A stretch of 64,000 bases of DNA from Marinobacter antarcticus (GTDB lineage Bacteria > Pseudomonadota > Gammaproteobacteria > Pseudomonadales > Oleiphilaceae), in assembly GCF_900142385.1 (NCBI RefSeq), contig NZ_FRAQ01000001.1, positions 2,232,001 to 2,296,000 on the forward strand, in the 5' to 3' direction. A program made the translations under genes and the position numbers. Positions 40,780-50,132 of this stretch are shown one piece after another. Below the pieces are notes generated by a model, which was given only the letters and a program-made list of their open reading frames with translations, was not told the DNA's origin and did not search any database. The number at the start of each line of letters is the position of its first letter. Position 1 is the stretch's first letter.

Positions 40780-40796
40780 TGCTATTAACGTGCCAA
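40780..40796 (-). promoter_or_regulatory. Candidate sigma-54 promoter for the 40629 PEP-CTERM gene
   Basis: The minus strand reads TTGGCACGTTAATAGCA. The -24 half TGGCACG is a perfect match to consensus, the spacing GG-N10-GC is exact, and the -12 half TAGCA differs from TTGCA at one base. A transcript would start near 40768 and leave a leader of about 140 bases. Confidence 0.7.
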
Positions 40797-40877
40797 CACT
40801 TCAAATCATTGATTCTAAAGGGTAAGCGATCTTTATGTTTTGCAGTTGTGTAAAGGTTTTCGACGGTGGTAAAAAAC

Positions 40878-40909
40878 AAAGGCCTGAGACGTAATCGCAT
40901 CAGGCCTTT
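40878..40909. terminator. Rho-independent terminator after prsT
   Basis: A 10-bp perfect stem (AAAGGCCTGA at 40878-40887, TCAGGCCTTT at 40900-40909) with a 12-base loop and A/T runs on both sides. It ends the minus-strand prsK-prsR-prsT transcript. Confidence 0.85.
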
Positions 40910-40944
40910 TATGTATCGAACCCCGACAGGGCTGTCGGATTCCT

Positions 40945-43581
40945 TTACATCGCCTTTTTAACAGCTTCCAGATGCGCCCCAATTTCGGCATTACCTGGTG
41001 CAAGATCAAGAGCTTTTTCTATGGCTGTTTTTGCTTCTGCGTGCTTTCCGGCCAGGTGGAGAACCCAGCCATAGGTATCCAGGACGGCAGGGCTGTTGGG
41101 TGCCAGTTCGCTTGCCTGTTTGGCGAGCTTTAGTGCCCGGTCCGGGTTTTCTTCGCGAAGCGTCCAGGCCAGGTTGTTCAGGGCGGCGACGTTGTTGGGC
41201 TGCTGGGAAAGAACCTTCTCGTAATAACTGGCTGCTGCGGTTTCCTGGCCATCGGTCATTAGCCACTCTGCCCGCGTCAGGAGCGCAGGGAGGCTGTCTG
41301 GAGCTTCCTGTACCCAGCTGTCTGTCAGGCCATCAACGGCGCCTGGAGCCTGTTCTTTAGCCAACCCCAGAAGGGACGGCATGATCTGTTGGTCTTTGGT
41401 GGCTTGCCATTTATCAGCAAGGTAGTTGTATGCGGCTTCCGGGCCTTTCTGCTGCTGCAGCAGCCTTGCCCGTGAAAGGATGGTTGCAGGCACTTCGCCG
41501 TGAGTTTGCTCTACGGCATCCAGTGCCAGGAAGGCGTCATCCAGTTTGCCTTCCATTTGGGCGATGCCTGCGGGCAGCAGCGCAAACCCGATGTTTTCAG
41601 GTTCAAGGGCAATGGCTTCTGCGGCTTTAGCACGAGCCTCCGGCCATTCCTTGTTGTCGGCTGCTGCTTTCGCTTCGGCTAGCAGTAACTGGCCGAGGGC
41701 ACGTTTCACGGTGGCCGAATCGGTGTCTTTCCATTTGGAGAGGGTTGTTCTGGCGTTTGCCAGTTCGCCCTGGGTTATTGCTATCAGTGCGGTGAGCGTG
41801 TCGGTATTCTGCTCCAGTTCGGGGTTCGTTTTAGCGACGCTTGCCAGCCAGGTTTTGGCTTCGTCTACGGTGTGGTCCTGCATGTAAATCTGGCCGGCTT
41901 GCTGGAGCGGTCGGATTGCTTCCGGGGTTATGGCTGCGGCGTCTACGAGCATGCTGACAGCCTTTTCCCGCTGGCCGGATTGAGCGTAGAGGTTGGCTAG
42001 CGCAACTTTCGGTTGCTGAAGTTTCGGGCTGTCCTTGGTCAGTTTTTCAAGTCTCGTGGTGGCGGCTTCCGGATTTCCAAGCTGCGCATCTGCAAGGCTT
42101 GCCAGCAAGACGGCCCGGGGCTGGTCGCCGTAGCCGTTGAGCAGGGAATCGCGGATTTCGCCGGCTTCCTGTTTTTCACCTTGTTGGATCAGTACGTTTA
42201 AATAGGTGCTGGTGGTGGCCCAGTCAGCCGGGTTGGCGGTGAAGGCCATTCGCAGTTGCCCGAGTGCCTGCTCGGGTTGCTCGTTCTGCAGGTAGTGCCT
42301 GGCCAGTGCAAGCCTCAGCCGCACGCGCTCGGGCTCGTTGCCGATGGCTTTGCTGAGGCTGGCGATGCCGTCGTTCTCGCGGCCGGGAAGGCTGAGTGCG
42401 AGGATGCCGTGCATGGCCAGGAGTTCGTTATCGTTGGGGCGCGCTTTTATGGCGCGATCAAGGGTGGTGAGGGCGGCTTCGCGATCACCGGTATCAATCT
42501 GGGCCATGGTGGCGGCACGGATGAACTGTACGGGGGTTGTTTCGGGGTCGAGGTTTTCTTTGAGCAGTTGGGCGCCTTCATCCAGTTCGCCGGTGCCGGC
42601 GGAAATGGCACCCAACATCAAGGCTACCTGTTCGTTTTCAGGGTTAAGCTTGAGGGTGTCCCGCAGGATGGCTTTGGCTTCTTCGAAGTTGCCTTCTTTT
42701 AGAGCTGCGACAGCGGCTTCGGCTTGTTCCCGTGCGCCGGAGTTCATGTTTTCTGCCAGTATCCGGTTATAAATCTGTGCTTCGGTAATCTGGCCTTGCT
42801 CGGTCAGTACCCGGGAGAGTGTGGTGAGCACGTTGCGGCGTATGGGCAGGAATATGTCGGATGTCGGGAGCACACCAACCGCATCTGTGAGTGTTGCGGA
42901 TGCTTCTTTCAGTTGATTTTGCCGATATTGTGCCAGGCCTTTCCAGTACAGAACTTCCGGGGCTGTTTCGTTTTTGGCAAGCCATACATCGGCCGCTTCG
43001 ATGGCCTGCGCGTTTTTGCCCAGGTTGATTTGCGCCTGAAGAGCTCCGGTTATTGCCTGGATATTGGAGCCGTTACTGGCTGAAAGGCTGTTGTAAAGCG
43101 CCAGCGCCTCGGCCGCTTCTCCGGACCGGCGTAAGGCTTCTGCGCGGATGAGTGCAGCTTCCAGTTGGTCTTCTGGTGAGCTTGGGGTTTGCAGTGCCAG
43201 GGTTTCTGTTGCTGAGAGGTGTTTGCCCTGTTCCACGTAAGCGCGGGCGAGGGTGAGGCCAACGGCGTCAGGCTGTTCTTTTACCCAGGGTGCGAGGAGA
43301 TCGGAGGCTTCTTTCGCTGCGCTTACCTGCAGGTACAGGTCCGCCAGCCTCACGATGTGTTCGACGTTGTTCGGGTCTTTCTGGATGGCATTCTTGACTT
43401 CAAGCAGGGCTGAGCGGAACTGCCCCTGTTCGGAGTAGGTCTCGGCCCGGGTAATGTGGGACAGAGCTTCTGATGAATCTGGCCCGTTATTGCAACCGGA
43501 GAGCAGAGGGAACGCTAATAGCAGGCTGCCAGCAAGTACGAGCCGCGGCAGTGATTTTTGTAGTGTTTGTCTTTTCATCAT
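40945..43581 (-). CDS. prsT: PrsT, PEP-CTERM system TPR-repeat lipoprotein
   Basis: This 878-residue exported lipoprotein (TIGR02917-type) has a signal with lipobox LLSGC (Cys at about residue 30). The whole mature part is made of tandem TPR units, with recurring A-L-x-x-P-x-N patterns such as KNAIQKDPNNVEHIVRLADL near the start and LAPNSPAVLDTYGWVLHLAG near the end. It probably forms a long solenoid scaffold at the outer membrane or periplasm that helps export or assembly of the polymer. It lies 12 bases downstream of prsR with GGAG before the ATG. A second Met directly follows the first. Confidence 0.93.
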   Translation of the reverse strand: MMKRQTLQKSLPRLVLAGSLLLAFPLLSGCNNGPDSSEALSHITRAETYSEQGQFRSALLEVKNAIQKDPNNVEHIVRLADLYLQVSAAKEASDLLAPWVKEQPDAVGLTLARAYVEQGKHLSATETLALQTPSSPEDQLEAALIRAEALRRSGEAAEALALYNSLSASNGSNIQAITGALQAQINLGKNAQAIEAADVWLAKNETAPEVLYWKGLAQYRQNQLKEASATLTDAVGVLPTSDIFLPIRRNVLTTLSRVLTEQGQITEAQIYNRILAENMNSGAREQAEAAVAALKEGNFEEAKAILRDTLKLNPENEQVALMLGAISAGTGELDEGAQLLKENLDPETTPVQFIRAATMAQIDTGDREAALTTLDRAIKARPNDNELLAMHGILALSLPGRENDGIASLSKAIGNEPERVRLRLALARHYLQNEQPEQALGQLRMAFTANPADWATTSTYLNVLIQQGEKQEAGEIRDSLLNGYGDQPRAVLLASLADAQLGNPEAATTRLEKLTKDSPKLQQPKVALANLYAQSGQREKAVSMLVDAAAITPEAIRPLQQAGQIYMQDHTVDEAKTWLASVAKTNPELEQNTDTLTALIAITQGELANARTTLSKWKDTDSATVKRALGQLLLAEAKAAADNKEWPEARAKAAEAIALEPENIGFALLPAGIAQMEGKLDDAFLALDAVEQTHGEVPATILSRARLLQQQKGPEAAYNYLADKWQATKDQQIMPSLLGLAKEQAPGAVDGLTDSWVQEAPDSLPALLTRAEWLMTDGQETAAASYYEKVLSQQPNNVAALNNLAWTLREENPDRALKLAKQASELAPNSPAVLDTYGWVLHLAGKHAEAKTAIEKALDLAPGNAEIGAHLEAVKKAM

Positions 43582-43593
43582 GAATATCTGCTC

Positions 43594-44967
43594 CTAGACT
43601 TCCGACGCTTCTGCCGATGTGTCGATTTTATATTTGTCGGTGAGGTTGTAGAGAGTCGGGCGGGTTACACCCAGAAGCCGGGAAGCCTGTGTCATGTTGA
43701 AGCCGCTTGTCTGGAGCGCTTGCATGATGGCTTTGCGTTCGGCTTGTTCTCGAACCTGTCGAAGGTTCAGGTGAGATGCTCCTGGTTGTTCGCTGGCCGG
43801 TAGCTCCAGGTCTTCGCCGGTAATCCGTTTACCTTCGGCCATGATGGTAGCTCGTTTCACCTTGTTGATCATTTCCCGCACGTTGCCGGGCCAGGCATAG
43901 CTGCTAATGGCGTTTATTGCGTCTTCGGAGAAGGTGAGGTTCTGTCGGTCCATTTGCTTGCCGAGGGATTTGAGCAGTGACTGGGCTATAACCAGTGCGT
44001 CTCCGTCCCGTTCTCTCACGGCGGGAACGTCGAGCGTTATTTCGCTTACACGGTAGTAAAGATCCTCGCGAAAAGCACCGCTTTCGATCAGCTGGTTTAC
44101 GTTGCGGTGCGTTGCGCACACCACGCGCACGTCCACCGCCACAGGCTTTACCGAGCCCACTCTGTCCACAACCCGTTCTTGCAGAAACCGCAATAGCTTC
44201 GCCTGCAAGGGCATCGGCATGTCGCCAATTTCATCGAGGAAGAGAGTGCCGCCGTTGGCGCTTTCAATTTTACCTTTTTTGGCCTGAGTAGCGCCGGTGA
44301 AGGAGCCCTTCTCGAAGCCAAAGAGCTCACTTTCCAGGAGGTTCTCGGGAATGGCGGCGCAGTTGATGGCTGCAAAAACATTGCCGGCACGGGGACTCAG
44401 ATCGTGCAAGGCGCGGGCGAGGACTTCTTTACCTGTGCCGGTTTCACCAATGATGAGGGTTGTGACATCGGTGGGTGCGATCTTCTCCAGCGTGCGGCAT
44501 ATGGCCATCATTTGTGGGCTCGCGGTGATGATGCCTTTTATGCTGGTGCCATTGCCTTGCTGCGTCAGATCCTGGTTTTCTCTTTCCAGCTCCGCAAGCC
44601 GGAAGGCTCGGTTAACCACAAAACTCAGAATGTCGGCATCCAGAGGCTTCTGATAGAAGTCGGATGCGCCCATGCCGATCGCTTTGACGGCGTTTTCCTT
44701 GTCTTCGCGGCCGGTCACGACAATCACCTTGGTCAAAGGTGCAAGCCGAAGAATCTCTTCCAGTAACGCGAAGCCTTCTGTCGCGCCGCCCGGGTCCGGC
44801 GGGAGGCCCAGATCCAGTGTTACAACATCCGGCTCTTCGCGCCTGAGTGCAGCAAGAGCGGCTTCTCTGTCCGAGGCGACAGTCACTTCCAGATCCGCAC
44901 TGAAACACCAGCGCATTTGGCTTTGCAGCCCTGGATCATCCTCTACGATTAGCAGTCGTCTAGTCAC
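43594..44967 (-). CDS. prsR: PrsR, sigma-54-dependent response regulator of the PEP-CTERM system
   Basis: This 457-residue NtrC-type regulator (TIGR02915-like) has a receiver domain at residues 1-~125 with acidic pocket EDD (9-11), phospho-acceptor D52 and a Lys near 107. The AAA+ domain holds Walker A GETGTGKE, the sigma-54 contact loop GSFTGA (the variant of GAFTGA with Ser), LFLDEIGDMP and the arginine finger region. The C-terminal Fis-type HTH is TQASRLLGVTRPTLYNLTDK. It activates RpoN promoters, presumably those of the PEP-CTERM genes. It lies between prsK (103 bases upstream) and prsT. Confidence 0.95.
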   Translation of the reverse strand: MTRRLLIVEDDPGLQSQMRWCFSADLEVTVASDREAALAALRREEPDVVTLDLGLPPDPGGATEGFALLEEILRLAPLTKVIVVTGREDKENAVKAIGMGASDFYQKPLDADILSFVVNRAFRLAELERENQDLTQQGNGTSIKGIITASPQMMAICRTLEKIAPTDVTTLIIGETGTGKEVLARALHDLSPRAGNVFAAINCAAIPENLLESELFGFEKGSFTGATQAKKGKIESANGGTLFLDEIGDMPMPLQAKLLRFLQERVVDRVGSVKPVAVDVRVVCATHRNVNQLIESGAFREDLYYRVSEITLDVPAVRERDGDALVIAQSLLKSLGKQMDRQNLTFSEDAINAISSYAWPGNVREMINKVKRATIMAEGKRITGEDLELPASEQPGASHLNLRQVREQAERKAIMQALQTSGFNMTQASRLLGVTRPTLYNLTDKYKIDTSAEASEV

Positions 44968-45070
44968 AACAGCAACAATTCCTTTGTTTGGAGTGTTCCA
45001 CTAAGCCTGATTCTTAACCGAACATTGACACTTTGCAATGGCCGATTTAATTGTCAGCGGCACCTGCCAT

Positions 45071-47206
45071 TTAATTGGCGAATTCTTTCGGGCCCTGAGC
45101 GTTGGGTATTGCCCCTTCGTCTGCATCCGCACTGCTGTAACCCGTGCCATTTACGAGCGGAATACGAATGGAGAAGCAGGAGCCTATGCCGGGCTCACTT
45201 GTTGCATCAACGGTACCGCCCAGTTTGTGGATGTATTCCCGGGCCTGATAAGCACCAATGCCCATACCGGTGAGGCCTTTTGTGCTTTCGAACGGTTTGA
45301 ATAGCCGGTCATTGATAAAGTCTTCTGTCATGCCGCAGCCGGTGTCCTGAATGAACAGCACGACGTTCCCCCTGGCTATTTTAAGTGACAGGGTGACTTC
45401 TCCACCGGGTGGTGTCGCATCTTGTGCGTTCTGAATCAGATGGCCGAGAACGCTCCGCAATTGTTCGGGATCCGCTTTGATCATGATCCCGGGCGGATTG
45501 CCCTCAAGCCGGGGCAGCGGAAGATGCCGGTTGTAGTGTTCCAGCAGGCTGGTTATCAGGCGTGTGAGGTCCAGTGCCTTGGAATCATCATCGCCGCCTG
45601 CCGATGGTTTGCGAATGTGCTCCACAAGGTTGGTCATCTTGTTGACTGCATGGTCTGTGGTTTTGATCATGTCATCAATAAACGCAGGGTTGTTCCGATG
45701 CTTCTGGGCGTTGTTAACCAGCAGTGAAAGCTGCGCAATCACCGTTTTCAGGTCGTGGACCATAAAAGCCGATGCCTTGCTGACGGCTTCGAACTGCATC
45801 GCACGCGATAATCGGTTCTGTGCATCCGCCTGCGCCAACAGGTTACAGGTTTGGCGGGCCACCACTTTGATCAGATCAAAGTTCTCCCAGTTCAGGTCTA
45901 CCCGGGCGTAGGGGTGGCCTATCATCGCAATACCGTATAACTCATTGCCCAGGTATAGCGGGATTACGAGCCAGGCATCTGGCGTTCTGGAGATGGCATC
46001 CGGGATCTCCAGCAAGTTGTAGCTTACTGGGTCTGCGCGGTATTCATCCAGATTCACAATCCATTCTTTATCAGAGAAAAAGCGCACCAGATCAGCGTCT
46101 TCATCAATGATGGTGTATCTGGGGGTGACGAGATTGGCGGATTCTTTGAGCGTGTACGAACCCTGTTCGCTCTTTAACCAGATGGCGCCGGCGTTGCTTT
46201 CCACAAGGCCCGCAAGCATCCGGATTGCACGCAGGGGAAGGGGAGGTTCATCGCTGAGATCCGACAGTTCTTTGGTCATCTTCAGCCATTCTTCGCGGTA
46301 ATCGTACTTGTAGTCGAAAAAGTTCTGGCTGATCAGAACCATCAGTTTTGCACGTAGGCGCCGGGAGAGTAACAGCGTTACCAGGAAAGCCAGGGCGACA
46401 GCTGACAACAGTACCTGTAAGGCTTCCCCCCAGCTTCCTCCAAGAATACGAACGTAATAACCGCTGATAGAGAGAAGAAGCAGGTAAACCCCCGCAAGTA
46501 CCAGCGTGCCGGCGTGAAATACCGCTGAGCGTGAAAGCTGAAAGTCGATGGGTTGTTTACGGGTGTTGACGACGTTTAAGGCAAACAGTGGCACCAGCGC
46601 TGCGTTTACAAAGCCCCGTGCGTTCCAGAAGGAGTCGGCAATCTCGCCAAACAGCAGCGCGTCGGCGTACATGAAAAAATCAAAGATGAAGATTGTGGCC
46701 GTGCCAATGCACAGATATTTCATACTGGAACGGCCGAAAGTAGACGCATTGCGCCAGATCTGCTCAACCAGAGACATGCCAAGAAGTGACAGGGCAATCT
46801 GCCCGATGAGTTTTGTTTTGCCGTCTACCAGTGACAGACCAAAAATAAATTCCAGGCTGCCAAGGGCGAGTAATGTGACGAGAAGAACCACCGCTGCGGT
46901 TCCGAGGAACTTTTTGATCTGCCCGCGCAGTCGCCCTTGCGGGACGGTGTCTCGCAGCATGGCGAACAGAAGTAGAATCCATGAGGTATCACGGAGCAAT
47001 TCCAGCAGGTAACGAATAAAAAAGCCGGGCTGCCCCCAGATGCTTTGGGTAACGAGTGCAGAGGCCCATAGGGTGGTGACCAGAGCAGCCAGAAACAACG
47101 CCCGGTCTATATCACGCCGTAAATAGCGAGTGCCCACGAGCAACGCGAGGATTGCGTAGACTGCGGCGGCCGCGCCGTGGCTTATCACGCTGAGATCTGG
47201 AAGCAT
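45071..47206 (-). CDS. prsK: PrsK, membrane histidine kinase of the PEP-CTERM system
   Basis: This 711-residue sensor kinase (TIGR02916-type) has about eight hydrophobic segments in the first ~290 residues, a GAF-like domain (~ residues 310-465), a dimerisation helix with the phospho-His in ASAFMVHDLKTVIAQLSL (unusual HDLKT H-box of this family) and an ATPase domain with N box HLIQNAQDATP, DTGCGM and GMGIGAYQARE. It is the cognate kinase of PrsR. The signal sensed is unknown; the membrane part looks like a sensor buried in the bilayer. It starts 72 bases downstream of the epimerase gene and may be in the same transcript. Confidence 0.94.
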   Translation of the reverse strand: MLPDLSVISHGAAAAVYAILALLVGTRYLRRDIDRALFLAALVTTLWASALVTQSIWGQPGFFIRYLLELLRDTSWILLLFAMLRDTVPQGRLRGQIKKFLGTAAVVLLVTLLALGSLEFIFGLSLVDGKTKLIGQIALSLLGMSLVEQIWRNASTFGRSSMKYLCIGTATIFIFDFFMYADALLFGEIADSFWNARGFVNAALVPLFALNVVNTRKQPIDFQLSRSAVFHAGTLVLAGVYLLLLSISGYYVRILGGSWGEALQVLLSAVALAFLVTLLLSRRLRAKLMVLISQNFFDYKYDYREEWLKMTKELSDLSDEPPLPLRAIRMLAGLVESNAGAIWLKSEQGSYTLKESANLVTPRYTIIDEDADLVRFFSDKEWIVNLDEYRADPVSYNLLEIPDAISRTPDAWLVIPLYLGNELYGIAMIGHPYARVDLNWENFDLIKVVARQTCNLLAQADAQNRLSRAMQFEAVSKASAFMVHDLKTVIAQLSLLVNNAQKHRNNPAFIDDMIKTTDHAVNKMTNLVEHIRKPSAGGDDDSKALDLTRLITSLLEHYNRHLPLPRLEGNPPGIMIKADPEQLRSVLGHLIQNAQDATPPGGEVTLSLKIARGNVVLFIQDTGCGMTEDFINDRLFKPFESTKGLTGMGIGAYQAREYIHKLGGTVDATSEPGIGSCFSIRIPLVNGTGYSSADADEGAIPNAQGPKEFAN

Positions 47207-47278
47207 TTAGTCTGCCTGTTCCCTGGATAACTGTAGTGTGGTGTGGGTGGCGATTCTGTGCAACTCCCGGATGAGCGG

Positions 47279-48226
47279 TTAGAGCGGTGTTTTGTTGTCC
47301 CGATAAAACCGGAAAATTTCTTTCAGTGGCCGCTTCGGTTTGAATCCAAACTCTTTCGCAAAGGCTCTGCCATCAATCACCACCGGGTATTTGAAAAATT
47401 CCATAAGGTAGGCAGGAAAGCTTCGCAGACGAAGTGCGCGCAGTAAAAGCCGTGGCAGGATCGGCGGAACAGAAGGCACCGGGATTCGGGTGCAGCCGCA
47501 AAGTTCCAGCGCCTTCTGGTAAGCCACCCAATCTTCCGGGGCGACATTGAATATTCCCCGTGTCGCTTTGTTGTATGCCAGCACGATGGCATCCGCTATG
47601 TCGTCGATGTGAATGAACTGCATCATGGGCGAGAAGCCTGCAAGCACCGGAGCACGCGGGCTGGCCAGCAATGCACTCATGGTGTTACGCACGCCAGGGC
47701 CTACAATGTTGCAGGGGCGCAGGATGGTGATGTTCAGCTCCGGGAAGCGCCAAAGATAGATGTTTGCCAGGTTCTCCAGTTCCACGGAATCGATCAGATC
47801 TGCACTCAGGCCCGCGCTTTTCATGGGAGCCGACTCGTTGATGAGGGCGGGGTTGTAGGCCATGGCTCCATATACGTGGTAGGTGGATAGCACCACAATG
47901 CGCCGGATGCCGTACTTGTGGCTCAGGTCCAGCAGCTTTTGTGTGCCCAGAACGTTAGCGTTGTAGCGCCGCATCCGGGTGAGCTGGCTTGAATGGATGC
48001 GCCCGAGATGAATAACGCCGTCAAACTGGTAGCGGCGAAACAGATCCTCAAAGCTCCGGTGGTTGCAATCGATACAATAGCTGGGAATAGCATCGCCGAG
48101 TTGGACCTGTTCCCGTGCGTCCACGGCTACGAGGTCGCAGGTTTCCCGGAGCCGTTCAATCACCTGATGTGCCAGTGCGCCTGCGGCGCCTGTGACGAGA
48201 ATATGAGGTTTTCGTTGTTCGCTCAT
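47279..48226 (-). CDS. NAD(P)-dependent sugar-nucleotide epimerase/dehydratase (extended SDR)
   Basis: This 315-residue Rossmann-fold protein has HILVTGAAGALAHQVIERL (Gly motif TGAAGALA, as in extended SDRs). VVLSTYHVYGAMAYNP carries the catalytic Tyr/Ser region, although the canonical YxxxK is not obvious: the expected Lys appears replaced. RPCNIVGPG and QFIHIDDIADAIV follow. It may modify a nucleotide-sugar or act on a lipid. Its start overlaps the acyltransferase stop (ATGA), so both are translated together. SDR plus PlsC-type pairs occur in related marine bacteria; the joint function is not known. Confidence 0.82.
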   Translation of the reverse strand: MSEQRKPHILVTGAAGALAHQVIERLRETCDLVAVDAREQVQLGDAIPSYCIDCNHRSFEDLFRRYQFDGVIHLGRIHSSQLTRMRRYNANVLGTQKLLDLSHKYGIRRIVVLSTYHVYGAMAYNPALINESAPMKSAGLSADLIDSVELENLANIYLWRFPELNITILRPCNIVGPGVRNTMSALLASPRAPVLAGFSPMMQFIHIDDIADAIVLAYNKATRGIFNVAPEDWVAYQKALELCGCTRIPVPSVPPILPRLLLRALRLRSFPAYLMEFFKYPVVIDGRAFAKEFGFKPKRPLKEIFRFYRDNKTPL

Positions 48227-49041
48227 CAGAACAGCCTTTTCCTATCTTTCAGTCCCTTGTCGATCAGTCGGTCTATTTCGGCTTTTACCTGTGCAACACG
48301 TTCGTCTACCTGTTCTTCCGGAATATCCTCGCCATCAAAATACATGGGTGGCCCGAAATTCAGGTGAACCTTGGCGGGTAATACCACAGGCATTGCAACT
48401 GGAACGTACGGGAGCCCCAGCGCTTTGGCCAGGGGTTTGATGTTGGCGATGGCGGGTATGGTTTCTTCACAGCCCACCACGCCCACGGGCACGATGGCGG
48501 CTTTGTATTTCATGGCCAGGTGCATGAACCCATTGCCAAACCGCTGAAGCTGGTAGCGATCGCGGTAGAGTTTGCCAGAGCCGCGTATGCCTTCGGGGAA
48601 AACAATGATGGCTTCGTTGTTGGCAAGCATTCTGGCGCAATTTACCGGGTCGCCCAGTGCGGCTCCCACTTCGTTCAAGAGGTTGCCGAGCCAGGGTACC
48701 GTAGGGAAAAAGCGTTCAATCATAGCTCGGGGAATGCGCGGATCTTTTTCACGGGAGGCCACTGCGTAACCAACGAGTACGCCATCAATCGGGAGTTGTC
48801 CGCTGTGATTTCCTACAATCAACACAGGCCCTTCAGCGGGGATATGATCAACGCCGTGGGCTTCTGTACGGAAGTACTTTTCGTAAATCGGCTTTGTCAG
48901 AGCAAAACCGGATTTGAAGGTCTCGTTATTGTAGCCCCAGGGGTCGTATCCGAGTGACCCTATGGGTTTGCGAATGCGATTGATTTGCTCGTCCAGCTTC
49001 GCTGGAACCAGTCGGGATTTCAGAAATGATGCCAAGCTCAT
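48226..49041 (-). CDS. PlsC-family lysophospholipid acyltransferase-like protein
   Basis: This ~271-residue acyltransferase has VLIVGNHSGQLPIDGVLVGY. In this subfamily the catalytic H and D are separated by five residues rather than the usual four, giving NHSGQLPID. IIVFPEGIRGSGKLYRDRYQ is the glycerol-phosphate binding block and KAAIVPVGVVGCEE closes the core. No clear transmembrane helix is seen. The ATG at 49039-49041 is preferred because GGGAG lies 6 bases before it; an upstream Met at 49068 is possible. It may acylate a lipid carrier or the polymer. It precedes the epimerase in a probable operon. Confidence 0.86.
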   Translation of the reverse strand: MSLASFLKSRLVPAKLDEQINRIRKPIGSLGYDPWGYNNETFKSGFALTKPIYEKYFRTEAHGVDHIPAEGPVLIVGNHSGQLPIDGVLVGYAVASREKDPRIPRAMIERFFPTVPWLGNLLNEVGAALGDPVNCARMLANNEAIIVFPEGIRGSGKLYRDRYQLQRFGNGFMHLAMKYKAAIVPVGVVGCEETIPAIANIKPLAKALGLPYVPVAMPVVLPAKVHLNFGPPMYFDGEDIPEEQVDERVAQVKAEIDRLIDKGLKDRKRLF

Positions 49042-49064
49042 GCGCACTCCCTGTTTAGCAACAT

Positions 49065-49985
49065 TCAACCACGCCCGATCAACACACCGAGCGTGTGGCT
49101 CTGGCCCTCATTAAGCACGCGATAATCGCTTGCTGCATTGGCAGTTTCGACACAGAGCATTGTCTGCCAGGCAGAGCCTGGAAAGTCGCTCAGCTTTGCG
49201 GCTTTGTCGGGGCCGGGATTCCACACTACCGTCGAGTCACTGCCAACCGCGGTTAGCTTTCGGCTGGCACTGGGCGTTACGATGGTGAGCGGTTCGCCGC
49301 TTTCGTATATCCGGTCAGTTTCGCCCTCGAAATAGACGGGGCCATCCTGGGTGCAGTATTCCCAGTCTTTGAGCGTATCCATGTAGTGGCGGTAACCAAG
49401 ACCCAATACTCTCGAACGTGTGATGTCGGTTGTTGGCAGGTAAGTGTGCAGCGCCTGGCTAAACGCCAGAGGGCCAATGCGGAGGTTGGTGGTGGTGAGC
49501 GCAAGCTGGCAGCCGCGTACTGAAAAACTGTACGTTAGCAGCGCCAAAGCGTGGCCGTTCCACACGTCGGCAAAGTCGTCGTTGGCATCGAGGGAGAGCG
49601 ATATTTCGACCTCATGGGCGTTTTCTCTTACGTCCTCCAGTTTCCAGAGGGCCGTGCGGGCAAATCCGTGAGGGCTTGGTGTTTTTACCCGTTTACGCAC
49701 CTCTGGCGCGTTGCGGGCCGGATCGCCGAACCAGGGCCAGCACACTGGAATTCCGCCCCGAATGGGCCGGCCAGGCTCAAAGCGCGCAGCGGGGCTAAGC
49801 CATAGCCAGTCTGGTTCGTTATTCGGGATAAATCGGGTGAGGTGCGCACCCTGCATGAACAGGGTGGCTTCAAACAGAGGGTGATGAACCTCTAGCGCTT
49901 CCAGTTGTCCGATCGTGTTCCAGCGGGTAAAAGACCACTGTCCCGGAGAAAGAGATAAAGGCGGTTTGTTACTGCTTTCGGACAT
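49065..49985 (-). CDS. yeaD: D-hexose-6-phosphate mutarotase (YeaD-like aldose 1-epimerase)
   Basis: This ~306-residue beta-sandwich protein shows HHPLFEATLFMQGAHLTRF and GGIPVCWPWFGD near the substrate pocket, SPHGFARTALWK (catalytic His) and WNPGPDKA, the classic YeaD set. It interconverts anomers of glucose-6-phosphate-type sugars. The Met at 49985 (MSESSNKPPLS) is preferred to the Met at 50012 by comparison with YeaD N-termini; this is tentative. It is the probable first gene of the minus-strand set mutarotase-acyltransferase-SDR-prsKRT. The link to EPS could be fortuitous. Confidence 0.88.
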   Translation of the reverse strand: MSESSNKPPLSLSPGQWSFTRWNTIGQLEALEVHHPLFEATLFMQGAHLTRFIPNNEPDWLWLSPAARFEPGRPIRGGIPVCWPWFGDPARNAPEVRKRVKTPSPHGFARTALWKLEDVRENAHEVEISLSLDANDDFADVWNGHALALLTYSFSVRGCQLALTTTNLRIGPLAFSQALHTYLPTTDITRSRVLGLGYRHYMDTLKDWEYCTQDGPVYFEGETDRIYESGEPLTIVTPSASRKLTAVGSDSTVVWNPGPDKAAKLSDFPGSAWQTMLCVETANAASDYRVLNEGQSHTLGVLIGRG

Positions 49986-50132
49986 AAGGCTCGATTCCGG
50001 GCTTAAATGCATCTGCTAACTGAAGAGTAAATCAAAACGGTGCGGCGGGCGACTACTGCCCCTGGAATAGTCGCACAAGTCTCGGGATTTCTGTTCTCTG
50101 CCCGGGCGTATGGTTTTTTATGAGGAGTGTAA

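Larger units (their letters stand above)
40630..40944. other. Regulatory gap upstream of the DUF4114 PEP-CTERM gene
   Basis: This 315-base gap holds a sigma-54-like promoter (40780-40796), a probable long 5' leader of about 140 bases, a TTGTGTAA word near 40855 that could be an activator site, and the prsT terminator (40878-40909). No small gene is supported. Confidence 0.5.
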
